DNA from: Fibrobacter sp.
Lineage (GTDB): Bacteria > Fibrobacterota > Fibrobacteria > Fibrobacterales > Fibrobacteraceae
Direction: 5' to 3'
Assembly (NCBI GenBank): GCA_017615055.1
Contig: JAGAAW010000088.1
Coordinates: forward strand, 1-64,000
DNA length: 64,000 nucleotides
The notes below the pieces were generated by a model. The model was not told where the DNA came from, made no database searches, and saw only the letters and a list, made by a program, of their open reading frames with translations. Below, in pieces: positions 1-8,560 of this stretch (positions are counted from its first letter, which is position 1; every line of letters begins with the position of its first letter). A program made the translations under genes and the position numbers.

Positions 1-200
1 TAGAGCATCTTGCCCACCAGTTCGCAATCTTCGGGCTTCATGTCCATGATGGTGGAAATGTGGCGCTTCGGCACCACCAGGAAGTGCACGGGGGCCTGCG
101 GGGCGATGTCGTAGAAGGCGAACACGTCGTCGTCTTCGTAAATTTTCTTGGAAGGGATTTCACCCTTGATGATTTTGCAGAAAAGACAATTTTCACTCAT
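1..200 (-). CDS. HIT family hydrolase (HinT-like), C-terminus cut by window edge
   Basis: The reverse strand reads MSENCLFCKIIKGEIPSKK and continues through an AFYDIAPQAPVHFLVVPKRH segment, the typical N-terminal half of histidine-triad nucleotide hydrolases that split adenosine phosphoramidates and related nucleotides. The early CxxC (CLFC) is the structural zinc pair found in many bacterial members. The catalytic HxHxH motif would lie beyond the window. The ATG at 198-200 has no Shine-Dalgarno site; a TATTAT box ends 7 nt upstream, so the mRNA is probably leaderless. Family is clear; the cellular substrate is not. Confidence 0.9.
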   Translation of the reverse strand, partial: MSENCLFCKIIKGEIPSKKIYEDDDVFAFYDIAPQAPVHFLVVPKRHISTIMDMKPEDCELVGKML

Positions 201-207
201 AGTATGT

Positions 208-213
208 ATAATA
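208..213 (-). promoter_or_regulatory. -10 box (TATTAT) of the HIT gene, probable leaderless promoter
   Basis: The hexamer reads TATTAT on the minus strand and ends 7 nt before the ATG at 200, so transcription would start at or next to the start codon. No ribosome binding site fits between them. Same geometry as nine other genes in the window. Confidence 0.5.
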
Positions 214-238
214 GTAGTAAATGTCTAAAAAAGGTTAA

Positions 239-1744
239 CTATTCCTTCACGGTCGGGGCATGGCGTGCCACAGGGGCGAGCTCTCCGTGCTTGCGGAACA
301 GGTGCTTCACGAGCGTGCCGAATCCGCGGAATACGCGGTAGCGTTCGCGCGGGTTCTTGATAGCCATGATTCCCTGGCGGAATATGTAGCTCGGACGCAG
401 GTAGAATTCACGGCGGGCCTTGTCGCAGAAGTCGACGAGTGCCTGGCTGGTGAGTTCGCCGCGCTGGATAGTCGTGCGGTGGAACCCGTCCTTGTCAAGC
501 CACTGGTTGTAATCCTTTGTCTGTAATGCGCCGCTTTCCAAGGCTTCCTTGTACGCTTCGGTACCGGGGTAGGCCATGATGGGGTAGAACTGCGCCGTGT
601 TGGGGTTCAACTTCTTGGCGTAGTCGAGCGTCATGCGAAGTGTTTCCGGGGTGTCGCCGGGGTTACCCACCATGAAGCAGCCGTGCACCAGCAGGCCTGC
701 CTTGCGGGCGTTCTTCGTGAACTCGATGGCCTTGTCGGTATTCTTCACGCCCTTGTGGATGTTCTCGAGAACCACGGGGCTTGCACTTTCAAAACCGACG
801 CACATCTCGCGGCCGCCCGCCTTCTTCATGAGCTTCAAGAGGTCGAACGGCACATCGGCGCGGGCGTTGCAGCTCCACGTAATCTTGAGGCCGCGTTCCA
901 GGATCAGGTTGCAGATCTCGCGGACGTGCTCGTGGCTTGCGGTGAACGTGTCATCTTCGAAGAAGACTTCACCCAGGTCCTCGAAATTGTCCTTGATGTA
1001 CTGCAGTTCGTCGACCACGTCCTTCGGCGTACGGCGGCGGAACTTGTGGCCGTTGAGCGTCTGCGGAATCACGCAGTAACTGCAGCGGTTCGGGCAACCG
1101 CGCCCGCTCAAAATGACAATCAGCGGGTTCAGGTTCGCTCCGTAGAAATACTTCTTGTAGCAACTATACAGGTGCTTGCGGTAGACCTTCGAGACCCACG
1201 GGAGTTCGTCGAGGTTCTCGATCTTCGGGCCTTCGGGCTGGAAGTCGGTCGTGCCGTCCGCCTTGCGGAAGGCGAGGCCCGCAATGCTAGAAACTTCTTT
1301 AATGTCGCCGCGCAGGTAACGCACGAGGTTCCTCGCGGTGTAGTCCGCCTCGCCGATAATCACGAAATCGAGGCTCGGTTCCATCTCCATGGATTCTAGC
1401 GGCTCGGCTGTGGCGTGCGTTCCCATGATGGCGACCTTCGTGCCGGGGAGCGTCTCCTTGATGGCGTGCACCACCTTGAGGTCGTTCAAGATGCTCGGCG
1501 TACTCGTGCTGCAGACGACCAGTGCCGGGTCAAACTTCTTGATGCCTTCCAAGGTCTTCGGAAGGTCCAGCTCCATGGCCGGGCTGTCGATGAGCTGAAT
1601 CTCGTTACCATCGGCCTCGACCGTACCTGCGGCATAGCTCAGGAACATGGGCCAGTAAAGTGTGCTTGATTTGGTCACGCACGGACTGCGCGACTCGCGA
1701 CTGAACATCGGATGGAACGGAGGATTCAAAAATGTAATACGCAT
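239..1744 (-). CDS. B12-binding-domain radical SAM protein
   Basis: About 500 residues. The N-terminus (MRITFLNPPFHP) and following alpha/beta region match the cobalamin-binding (B12-binding) domain that precedes many radical SAM cores. The core has the cluster motif GRGCPNRCSYC (CxxxCxxC), which binds a [4Fe-4S] cluster and S-adenosylmethionine, followed by a FFEDDTF strand and a CVGFESAS strand typical of the TIM barrel. Substrate cannot be told from sequence; relatives act in methylation and hopanoid, magnesium-protoporphyrin or antibiotic chemistry. A TTG slightly upstream is in frame, but the ATG at 1742-1744 places MRITFLNPP at the N-terminus as in the family. No partner genes are adjacent. 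Confidence 0.85.
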   Translation of the reverse strand: MRITFLNPPFHPMFSRESRSPCVTKSSTLYWPMFLSYAAGTVEADGNEIQLIDSPAMELDLPKTLEGIKKFDPALVVCSTSTPSILNDLKVVHAIKETLPGTKVAIMGTHATAEPLESMEMEPSLDFVIIGEADYTARNLVRYLRGDIKEVSSIAGLAFRKADGTTDFQPEGPKIENLDELPWVSKVYRKHLYSCYKKYFYGANLNPLIVILSGRGCPNRCSYCVIPQTLNGHKFRRRTPKDVVDELQYIKDNFEDLGEVFFEDDTFTASHEHVREICNLILERGLKITWSCNARADVPFDLLKLMKKAGGREMCVGFESASPVVLENIHKGVKNTDKAIEFTKNARKAGLLVHGCFMVGNPGDTPETLRMTLDYAKKLNPNTAQFYPIMAYPGTEAYKEALESGALQTKDYNQWLDKDGFHRTTIQRGELTSQALVDFCDKARREFYLRPSYIFRQGIMAIKNPRERYRVFRGFGTLVKHLFRKHGELAPVARHAPTVKE

Positions 1745-1781
1745 ATGCAACTGCAAAATACATAATTCTCGCCGATAAAAC

Positions 1782-1787
1782 TACATT
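1782..1787 (+). promoter_or_regulatory. -10 box (TACATT) of the MORN-like gene
   Basis: TACATT ends 8 nt before the ATG at 1796; there is no Shine-Dalgarno sequence in between. Fits the leaderless pattern seen elsewhere in the window. Confidence 0.4.
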
Positions 1788-1795
1788 TATATGTG

Positions 1796-2446
1796 ATGAA
1801 AAAAGAAATTTTCGTTATACTCCTGTGTTGCGGTTTTCTCAACGCCCTCGCAGTGCCTTCGAAGGCCGCTCCTAAAAAGGCGGAACCCAAGAAGACTGCT
1901 CCGCAGAGCGGAGTAGAACTCGATACCATTCGCACCACACTTGACGACGGGACGCTCGCCCGCCTGTATACGGTGCAGAAGGGGACGGACATCCGCGAGG
2001 GAATCGCCTACACGTACCACCCCAATGGGAACGTGGCAGTCGAGGCTCCGTACAAGAACGGCAAGCTCGATGGCGAATTCAAAAGTTACTACGAAAGCGG
2101 CAAGGTCTGGCAGACCATCGGATACAAGGATGGAATCGAGGACGGAGCCAGCATGGAATTCTACGAGAATGGAATCAAGAAGTCCCGCGAGGTCTACAAG
2201 GCGGGCGTTCTCGATGGCGTGAGCGAAGTATGGGGCGAACGCGGGCTTGTCGTGCGCGAACTGCCCTACGTGCAGGGCCAGATTCACGGCATTGCAAAGA
2301 TATACGATGAACTCGGCGCCCTCAAGGAAGAGATGACTTTTGAGCACGGGCTCCGCAACGGGCCGTACCGCAGGTTTACCAAGGGCGTGAAAACGTTCGA
2401 GGCGATTTTCGAGAAGAATCGCTGCGTCAAGAACTGCGACTTCTAG
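1796..2446 (+). CDS. Exported MORN-repeat/YwqK-like protein
   Basis: 216 residues with an N-terminal signal peptide (MKKEIFVILLCCGFLNALA) followed by a lysine/proline-rich linker. The body is a run of about 22-residue repeats of the type YHPNGNVAVEAPYKNGKLDGEF, the MORN-like pattern of the YwqK family (PF07661). Such repeats form extended beta sheets; some members are annotated as toxin-antitoxin components, but nothing here supports that role. A GTG at 1793 directly precedes the ATG; the ATG is chosen because it fits the signal peptide and the -10 spacing. Its stop codon abuts the stop of the convergent DedA gene with no base between. Confidence 0.75.
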   Translation: MKKEIFVILLCCGFLNALAVPSKAAPKKAEPKKTAPQSGVELDTIRTTLDDGTLARLYTVQKGTDIREGIAYTYHPNGNVAVEAPYKNGKLDGEFKSYYESGKVWQTIGYKDGIEDGASMEFYENGIKKSREVYKAGVLDGVSEVWGERGLVVRELPYVQGQIHGIAKIYDELGALKEEMTFEHGLRNGPYRRFTKGVKTFEAIFEKNRCVKNCDF

Positions 2447-3199
2447 TTACTTCTTCGGCTTTAAAGCACACCAGGTCATGTAGCCGATAAACAATACGCC
2501 GAGCCCCACAAGCCCGATGGAAAGTTCGTGGCTGTACTGCTGGATCATATCCTTCTGCCCGTGGGCGATGTACCCGAGGATGGCGAGGATGATATTCCAG
2601 AAGGTGGCACCGATGGCGGTGTAGAGCGCGAATGCCCAGAGCTTCATTTTGGAAAGCCCCGCCGGGATAGAAATCAGCTGGCGGATTGCCGGGATGAGCC
2701 TGCCGACGAGCGTGGAGATTGCACCGTGCTCGAGGAAGAACCTCTCGGCGTTTGTCACTTTGCCCGAGTCGAGCAACAGAAAATGCCCCAGACGGCTGTC
2801 TGCGAATTTGTACACAATTGGGCGACCGAGGAGTTTCGCGAGGAAGTAGTTGATGAACGCGCCCGCGAGTGCCCCGATGGTTGCAAATATCACGATGAAG
2901 ATAATGTTCAGACCCGACTCGGGCTGCATTGCCTTGTATGCTGCGGGCGGCACCACCAGTTCGGACGGGAAGGGGATGAACGAGCTTTCGACCGCCATCA
3001 GGAGTGCGATGGTCCCGTAGTTCAGGTTCGCGTTGTACCAGTCAATGACCTGGTCGTAGATGCCGGTCTTCGGGGTGCTGTCTGCGGTCGCTTCTGCAAC
3101 GGCTTCGACCTGGGCGGGCGATACGGTAGAATCAACTTGTGCAAATGCCGCAAGGCTCATGCCTGCGACAAGGAGTGCTAGTAGGGCGAATTTTTTCAA
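2447..3199 (-). CDS. DedA family inner-membrane protein (VTT domain)
   Basis: 250 residues. After a hydrophobic N-terminal segment that looks like a cleavable signal (MKKFALLALLVAGMSLAAFAQ) and a 30-residue linker comes a DedA core: the re-entrant loop motif VESSFIPFPSE and the later GRLIPAIRQLISIPAG motif, then C-terminal membrane helices. DedA proteins are undecaprenyl-phosphate or phospholipid flippases/transporters that depend on the proton-motive force. The extra signal-like segment is uncommon. The gene follows the barrel gene on the same strand by 3 nt, so the two are co-transcribed. Exact lipid substrate is unknown. Confidence 0.88.
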   Translation of the reverse strand: MKKFALLALLVAGMSLAAFAQVDSTVSPAQVEAVAEATADSTPKTGIYDQVIDWYNANLNYGTIALLMAVESSFIPFPSELVVPPAAYKAMQPESGLNIIFIVIFATIGALAGAFINYFLAKLLGRPIVYKFADSRLGHFLLLDSGKVTNAERFFLEHGAISTLVGRLIPAIRQLISIPAGLSKMKLWAFALYTAIGATFWNIILAILGYIAHGQKDMIQQYSHELSIGLVGLGVLFIGYMTWCALKPKK

Positions 3200-3202
3200 G
3201 GC

Positions 3203-4840
3203 CTATCTTCTCTTCTTGGACTTGGCTTTCTTCTTGCTTGCGGCCTTCTTGGCCTTGGCCTTAGCCTTCTTGCTCTTCGGAGTCGGCTTGACCTCTTCTT
3301 CCTCTTCTTCCTCTTCGGGTTCCTCGACCGCCGGTTCCGGTGCAGGCGGTTCGACGTATTCCGGAGCCTGGTATTCCATGACGGAAGGTGCGCTCCCGTT
3401 GGCTGCCTTGAGGGCGGCCTTCGCTTCTTCGACGTACTTGCCGTTCGGGAAGCGCTTGAGGTAGATTTCGTAGTCCTTCAGGCGATTGCTGTTCTTCACC
3501 AGTTCAAAGATGCCTGCTTCGGCCTCGTCCCTAAATGCCCCGTTGGGGTTGTCGTTCAGGTAAGAGAGGTAAGCCTTGAAGGTGTTCTGCGCCTGGATCT
3601 CGCGGAACTTGTGGTACTCGCTGAGAGTGCGGATCTTGGCTTCAACTTCGCCGCGGCGCGGAGAGTCGGGGTAGTACTGCAGGAACATCTCGAGCATTTC
3701 GGGGTCGTTGCTCGCCATGACCTGGTCAAAGCGGGAATCTTCCTGGCGTACCTGGTATTCCTTCAGTTCAATCTTGCCGCTGTCGAGGCTTGCATAGAGC
3801 TTTTCCTTCGTGGCGAGGTCTGCCGGGTGGCAGAAGGCGAGGAAGCTTTCCAGCACGTCGGAGAACTGGGTCTTGGTGTAGGCGTCGCTCATGTCGGGCA
3901 GTTCGCCGTTCTCGTCGAGGAAGAATCGGTAGTCACGCTCGATGGCCATGCAGTCCCAGTCGCTCAGGGTGTCCTTGACCTCGCTGTTGTCGCGTAGCAC
4001 CTGGTCGCGGTCGCGCAGGGTAAAGCGCATAGCGCGGTCGCGGCGGCTTTCACGCCCGAAGTCGAACGAGAGTTCGAGGCCCACGCGTACGGGCCACTTG
4101 TAGGATACTTTCGCAAAGTTGATTCCCGAGTAACCGGAGGAGGGGGTCGGGTTTTCCTTGTCGTACTTGTAGGGGTAGGTCGCCATCATGTCTTCGTACG
4201 GCAGGAATTCCTTGCGCACGTTGATGCCGATCTTCATGTCCACATCCTGGAAGATTTCGGTGATGCGGTATTCGAGAGCGCCAGAAACGAACGCCGTCGG
4301 GAGCATCTCGGTGTGGTCCTTGGTACTGGTGGAGTAGTTGTCCACGAAGGTAAAGAAGTGGAAACCGTAACCGCCGAGCACGCGCAGGTCAAAGTCACCG
4401 CCGAGGTTAAAGGCAAAACCGCCGACTACGGACGGGGCGTATGCGCGGAAGGAGAGTGTGCGGCCTTCGCCGGCTTCAGAAAGGTCGTGCTTTTCGTCTT
4501 CGACACGCTTGCCGTTGTCGTCGACACCCCAGTAGGCGGGGTCGCTTGCAATTTCACGGAACTGGATGGAGTTGACTTCGGCACCGAGCCAGAAGGTAAA
4601 CGGGATATCGGCCTTGAAGAGGGGCGTAAAGAACGGGTTGAACAGGAAGCCGACGCTCACGGGGACGGTGAGGAGTTCCTTGTCGATAGGCTCTTTCAGC
4701 AGTTGCGGTTCTTCGGATTCAAAGTGGATAAAGGCAGGTTCTGCCTGCAGGTAAATCTGGGCGCGCCAATTGGAACGCTCGAAGTCTGCTGCATAGACCG
4801 CTGCGGTCAAAAGCAGGAATGATATAAGTAGTTTACGCAT
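3203..4840 (-). CDS. Outer-membrane beta-barrel protein with repeat region and charged tail
   Basis: 545 residues from the ATG at 4838-4840. A signal peptide (MRKLLISFLLLTAAVYA) leads into about 260 residues of alternating strands with aromatic girdles, consistent with a porin-like barrel (inferred). Next come three TPR-like repeats of the form FLQYYPDSPRRGEVEAKI, similar to the tandem repeats of YbgF/CpoB-type proteins. The last 50 residues are extraordinary: a run of glutamates followed by a purely lysine/alanine/serine tail ending KKAKSKKRR, which could bind peptidoglycan, LPS or nucleic acid. Function is not recognised. DedA follows 3 nt downstream. Confidence 0.6.
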   Translation of the reverse strand: MRKLLISFLLLTAAVYAADFERSNWRAQIYLQAEPAFIHFESEEPQLLKEPIDKELLTVPVSVGFLFNPFFTPLFKADIPFTFWLGAEVNSIQFREIASDPAYWGVDDNGKRVEDEKHDLSEAGEGRTLSFRAYAPSVVGGFAFNLGGDFDLRVLGGYGFHFFTFVDNYSTSTKDHTEMLPTAFVSGALEYRITEIFQDVDMKIGINVRKEFLPYEDMMATYPYKYDKENPTPSSGYSGINFAKVSYKWPVRVGLELSFDFGRESRRDRAMRFTLRDRDQVLRDNSEVKDTLSDWDCMAIERDYRFFLDENGELPDMSDAYTKTQFSDVLESFLAFCHPADLATKEKLYASLDSGKIELKEYQVRQEDSRFDQVMASNDPEMLEMFLQYYPDSPRRGEVEAKIRTLSEYHKFREIQAQNTFKAYLSYLNDNPNGAFRDEAEAGIFELVKNSNRLKDYEIYLKRFPNGKYVEEAKAALKAANGSAPSVMEYQAPEYVEPPAPEPAVEEPEEEEEEEEVKPTPKSKKAKAKAKKAASKKKAKSKKRR

Positions 4841-4868
4841 CGTCACTAAATTTAGTTTTTGTATACGC

Positions 4869-4905
4869 AAAACGGGCGTCTGGTTGCCCCAAACAGCCCG
4901 TTTTT
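4869..4905 (-). terminator. Intrinsic terminator, both orientations possible
   Basis: A 9-bp perfect stem (AAAACGGGC / GCCCGTTTT) with an 18-nt loop and T-runs on either side lies 32 nt past the stop of the minus-strand PEGA gene at 4937. It separates the lipoprotein/PEGA operon from the barrel/DedA operon. Confidence 0.75.
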
Positions 4906-4936
4906 CACGATTTTAAGGTGTTTTTTGCGGTTTTTG

Positions 4937-6517
4937 CTAGAATGTGAGGAACAGGCCCAGCCCGAATACGGCTATACCTGCTCCGATAAGGCTTCCGCCT
5001 ATGATGCTGTAGCGGTCGCCGGTATCCACGAGGTCCTTGTTCTTCTGCTTTTTCCTGTTGTAGTTCTCGCCTTTCGCGGCGCTAGGCATCTTGAGTTCGG
5101 CCTTGATGTCGTCTGCGTCGTCGTAGTTTTGCTGGGCGAGGTACAGTAGGAGTGCACCCGCGAGGACCGGTGCGATAGAGGACCCCATCATCGCCTTGCC
5201 GATAAACGAGATCCTACGCTGCTTCGCCCATTCCTCCTGCTTCCTGATTTCCTCGAAGTCGGTGAGGTGCTCCATCGAGATGTCGAGATTGATTTCAGAG
5301 ACGGGAGCCACATAAAAGTTTACGAGCGTATCGCGGTAGCCTTCCCTGCGGAGGCGCAGGTGTGTCATGCCCGGGTTGGTGAGCGAGATGATTTTCGGCG
5401 TGGTGCCGATGGACTTGCTGTCACGGGTAATCTCTTCGGTGCCCGGGAAAATTTCTGCGCCGACGGGGTTGGATACAATCTTGATTTCGGGAATCACGCG
5501 CTTCAGCTTGAGTGAGACCTTCACCGTGTCGCCGGGGAGCGGACGCACGAATGTCTGTGCGCCCCACAGGTGCTTATCGACGTTCCAGTACGCGTTTATC
5601 TCGATCTTGCCGGTATCTGTAACCGCGAAGGTACAGGGAGACTTGCATATCGCATCTTTCTCGGGGCGCGAGATGGTGGCGGATTCCGGATCCGTTTCCA
5701 CGTGGATGTAGCTGCGCTTGCGCTTGGAGGGGATGGGGAATCCGGCTGCCTTCTTGACGAGGTTCACGAGCGAGCCGTCCTTGACGGCATCCTGCAACAG
5801 GGAGTCGAGCGAGAGGGTGACCTGCTCCTTGGATATGGTGGGGAGTTCCTCCTCGTAAAGCACGCGCGTGATTTCCACGTTCGCGGAATCCGGGTGCTGT
5901 GCTCGTGAAATCTTCCCGAAGTAGATATCCTTCACGCCGTACGTTTTCCAGTAATCCTGCACGCAGGCACGGTCGTTACATTGCGGGGTGGCGCTGTACC
6001 CGCGCATGCCGAACCGCGGGTCGATTTCTTGCATGATCTCGAAGGTCAATGCCGTAAGGAGCGCTCCCTTGCTGGAATCTATACCGTCGGATTCGTACCC
6101 GATGAATACTTTGTCTGGAATGTACTCGCCTGCGGGTGGCTCGGGGTTTGCTTCTGCGACCTGTTCGGTGCCGGTTTCCTCACCTACGAACCCGGGGGCG
6201 TTCGGGTCTACCGGCTCGTATTCCTGCGCGGAATCCTGAGCGGCCTGAACTGCGGGCGTGTCTTGGCTCGGGGCCGCAAGGATATTGTTCCCGAGGGAAT
6301 CGAGAATGCTCTTGAACTGGCTCTTCGGGAACTTCAGCACGGTGAATTCGTTCTTGATGTAGCCGCCGAGACTCACGGTATCGTTCTCGATGCCGAGGAA
6401 CTGAGCCTTCTGCTTTGTGCCCGAGACAAGCTCGACCATAACCTGCTTGCCCTGCGGGTCTTCCGCAAAGGCGTGTGCCATAAGGCTTGCCGCTAGGAGG
6501 AGGATAACTTTTTTCAT
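4937..6517 (-). CDS. PEGA-domain envelope protein with C-terminal membrane hairpin
   Basis: 526 residues from the ATG at 6515-6517; signal peptide MKKVILLLAASLMAHAFA. Residues about 25-90 resemble a small beta domain; 125-260 form an alpha/beta region like the TolB/CsgG N-terminal fold; then come two PEGA-type beta domains, one with HVETDPESATI and a CKSPC loop, one with IVSNPVGAEIFPG. PEGA domains are surface beta modules of unclear ligand. The C-terminus is two glycine-rich membrane helices joined by a charged loop of about 45 residues, ending in FLTF. The same ending occurs in the next gene and at 38776. Fifth gene of the lipoprotein operon (22-nt gap). Function unknown. Confidence 0.6.
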   Translation of the reverse strand: MKKVILLLAASLMAHAFAEDPQGKQVMVELVSGTKQKAQFLGIENDTVSLGGYIKNEFTVLKFPKSQFKSILDSLGNNILAAPSQDTPAVQAAQDSAQEYEPVDPNAPGFVGEETGTEQVAEANPEPPAGEYIPDKVFIGYESDGIDSSKGALLTALTFEIMQEIDPRFGMRGYSATPQCNDRACVQDYWKTYGVKDIYFGKISRAQHPDSANVEITRVLYEEELPTISKEQVTLSLDSLLQDAVKDGSLVNLVKKAAGFPIPSKRKRSYIHVETDPESATISRPEKDAICKSPCTFAVTDTGKIEINAYWNVDKHLWGAQTFVRPLPGDTVKVSLKLKRVIPEIKIVSNPVGAEIFPGTEEITRDSKSIGTTPKIISLTNPGMTHLRLRREGYRDTLVNFYVAPVSEINLDISMEHLTDFEEIRKQEEWAKQRRISFIGKAMMGSSIAPVLAGALLLYLAQQNYDDADDIKAELKMPSAAKGENYNRKKQKNKDLVDTGDRYSIIGGSLIGAGIAVFGLGLFLTF

Positions 6518-6539
6518 GGTGCTGCTCATGTTTTACCCG

Positions 6540-7169
6540 CTAGAACGAAAGGACTATTCCAAAACCGAGGAGGACCGCCCCCGCAATAAGTGTACCTACA
6601 GAAAATTTCTTGGCCGATTCCGCGTTGTCGCGGTGCTCGCTATAACTTTCCAGGTTGTGGGCGTACTCGTCGCCCTCCCGGATTAAGCTCTTTTCGATAA
6701 GCGCCTTCTTTTCGTCAGCCTTGTCGATGTTGTATTCGGCGACGAGTGCCGCTATGCCGCTTGCGATAAGGGGCACGCCCGATGCAATGGCGAGCTTGAA
6801 CCCGATGTTACGGCGTGTGCGGTGCGAAAGTGCCTTCTGCTGGCGTTCGAGGTATACATCATCGTAACTCGGTGCAAGGGATACGATCAGGTACGACGTG
6901 TCGTTTTCGGCAAGCGTCACGTTGATGGTCGTGTCCCTGTAGCCCGGCTTGAAGATTGTCACGAGAACGGAGTGCTCGTCGGCAGGGATTTCTATGAAGC
7001 CGGGGAGGCTTGCGTCGGGGTTTGCGGCGAAGTTCCTGTGCGAGGTATTCACGTAGGCGTCCGCATACGAGGGGTTCGTAGAGATGTGCAGGTACCTGTG
7101 TGCCTCTTCCGAGAATGCGAATGAGGCGAGTGTAAGGACAAGCGCGAAAAGCGGGAGGAACTTCGACAT
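6540..7169 (-). CDS. Small PEGA protein with C-terminal membrane hairpin
   Basis: 209 residues. Signal peptide MSKFLPLFALVLTLASFAFS, then one PEGA-like domain (HISTNPSYADAYVN ... ITIFKPGYRDTTI-type strands), then two membrane helices around a charged loop, ending GFGIVLSF. Two adjacent ATGs are possible; the downstream one (7167-7169) sits 6 nt from a GGGAGG ribosome binding site and so is preferred. The stop of the upstream lipoprotein overlaps this start, indicating translational coupling. Likely a shortened paralog of the 4937-6517 product. Confidence 0.65.
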   Translation of the reverse strand: MSKFLPLFALVLTLASFAFSEEAHRYLHISTNPSYADAYVNTSHRNFAANPDASLPGFIEIPADEHSVLVTIFKPGYRDTTINVTLAENDTSYLIVSLAPSYDDVYLERQQKALSHRTRRNIGFKLAIASGVPLIASGIAALVAEYNIDKADEKKALIEKSLIREGDEYAHNLESYSEHRDNAESAKKFSVGTLIAGAVLLGFGIVLSF

Positions 7170-8560
7170 CATTTGCCTCCCGTAAGTTCGGAATACGGCC
7201 CGCTGATATAGAGCGAGTCGAGGTACCCCTGGCTGGCTCTTGTTTCCCAGAACACTTTGGGGTTTATGTTGCGTGCGTTGTCCTCGAGCGATATGCGGAT
7301 TGCGCACCCGACGATGCACCGGCTCTTGAATTTGATGAACGGCTCGTCGTAATTGAATTCAACGGAGTCAGAATCTACGGTGACGTGTATGCGGTTGGGG
7401 TTTATGCCTGCACCCTTGTCGAGCGCATAGAAGGTGATGCTGTCGTTGAAGGGGAAAGCCTTTTGGAGCAGGGCGACCTGCGGCTGGATATGGTCTTGCA
7501 TGTGGATGGTGTCCACGACGGTCATTGTCCCGGAAATCGTGCTTGCCGTAATGTCGCTCGATTCGAATTCTGTTTTAAGGATGTCGAAAACATGAATACG
7601 GATGTTTGTCTGTGCGGCGACCCTGGAGGTGAAAACCGTAGGGCTAGTCTTTGAATCCTGGTAGTCGAGCGTGTCGCCGTCGCTATTGGTGATGAGCAGC
7701 TTGGTGTGGACATTCCCGTTCCGCAGGTTGTCGTATACCACGGGGATGCGTATTGTCGCCGAGTCATTATGCATGAAAAGGGTGGAAAAGTGGTATATGT
7801 CGGTGGAGTCCTGCTCCTCAAAGCCGTCTTCGGTGAAGAAGATTGCCCTTACGCCCCAGTATATGGTGACGGACGTGTCACTTTCGGGGTGATTCGTGAT
7901 GTAACGGGTGAGGGAGTCGCCCAGGAAATTTCCGCTGAGCGTAGAGCCCTCGCTGCAGTTTACACTTCCGAGAGCGTTGTTCCACACGTCTTCTTTATTG
8001 TATGCTGCGTACACATAGCATTTCGATTTTTCCCAGGGATCGAGCCCGGCGAGGGTCCACCGCAGCTTTACACTGCTGTTCGGGCCGGGATTCACCTGGT
8101 TGAACCCGTTGACGGGTGCGAGGATGCCTATGGAGACGGGGGTGTTTACGTAGATATTTACGGTATCGCGCAGGGTGTCATTCAGCAGGTCTATGGTTTC
8201 GAGTATTCCGCGCCGGAATCCGGGGGTTAGGAACCGGTAGCGCAGCGGCGAGATGTTGAAGTTCTCGCCTTCGATAGTCCAGCTGTGGCTCAGGAACAGG
8301 TCGTCGGAGGAATCCGAGGGAATGTAGCGCCCGTCGAGGGAATATGATGCCCAGAACCTGACGGTTTGATTCGTGTCGAGATAGACCGTGGTTGCGGGGG
8401 AATCGTAGTTATAGGGCTGCCCGGCATAGCGGTCGGGGAGCACGAATATGTGCTGCCCGAGTGTCGGCTGGTCACCGTCCTCTATGAGGTAGGAATCCCC
8501 GCAGGCGAGGATGGCCACCATGGTCGCAAGTATAGAAAGGGCGGAGACTATTCGCTTCAT
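7169..8560 (-). CDS. Lipoprotein with Ig/FN3-like domains (third of three paralogs)
   Basis: 463 residues from the ATG at 8558-8560, preceded by GGAGG. The signal ends in a lipobox (ATMVAILAC). The body is beta-rich with many DT/DS pairs and contains a paralog-specific block around the SVKLRWTLAGLDP stretch that matches SISFAWSAHDPD in the next gene and SIQFKWKSYDYD in the first. These blocks resemble Ig/fibronectin-like domains seen in carbohydrate- or surface-binding proteins. Start and stop overlap both neighbours by ATGA. Function not recognised. Confidence 0.65.
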   Translation of the reverse strand: MKRIVSALSILATMVAILACGDSYLIEDGDQPTLGQHIFVLPDRYAGQPYNYDSPATTVYLDTNQTVRFWASYSLDGRYIPSDSSDDLFLSHSWTIEGENFNISPLRYRFLTPGFRRGILETIDLLNDTLRDTVNIYVNTPVSIGILAPVNGFNQVNPGPNSSVKLRWTLAGLDPWEKSKCYVYAAYNKEDVWNNALGSVNCSEGSTLSGNFLGDSLTRYITNHPESDTSVTIYWGVRAIFFTEDGFEEQDSTDIYHFSTLFMHNDSATIRIPVVYDNLRNGNVHTKLLITNSDGDTLDYQDSKTSPTVFTSRVAAQTNIRIHVFDILKTEFESSDITASTISGTMTVVDTIHMQDHIQPQVALLQKAFPFNDSITFYALDKGAGINPNRIHVTVDSDSVEFNYDEPFIKFKSRCIVGCAIRISLEDNARNINPKVFWETRASQGYLDSLYISGPYSELTGGK

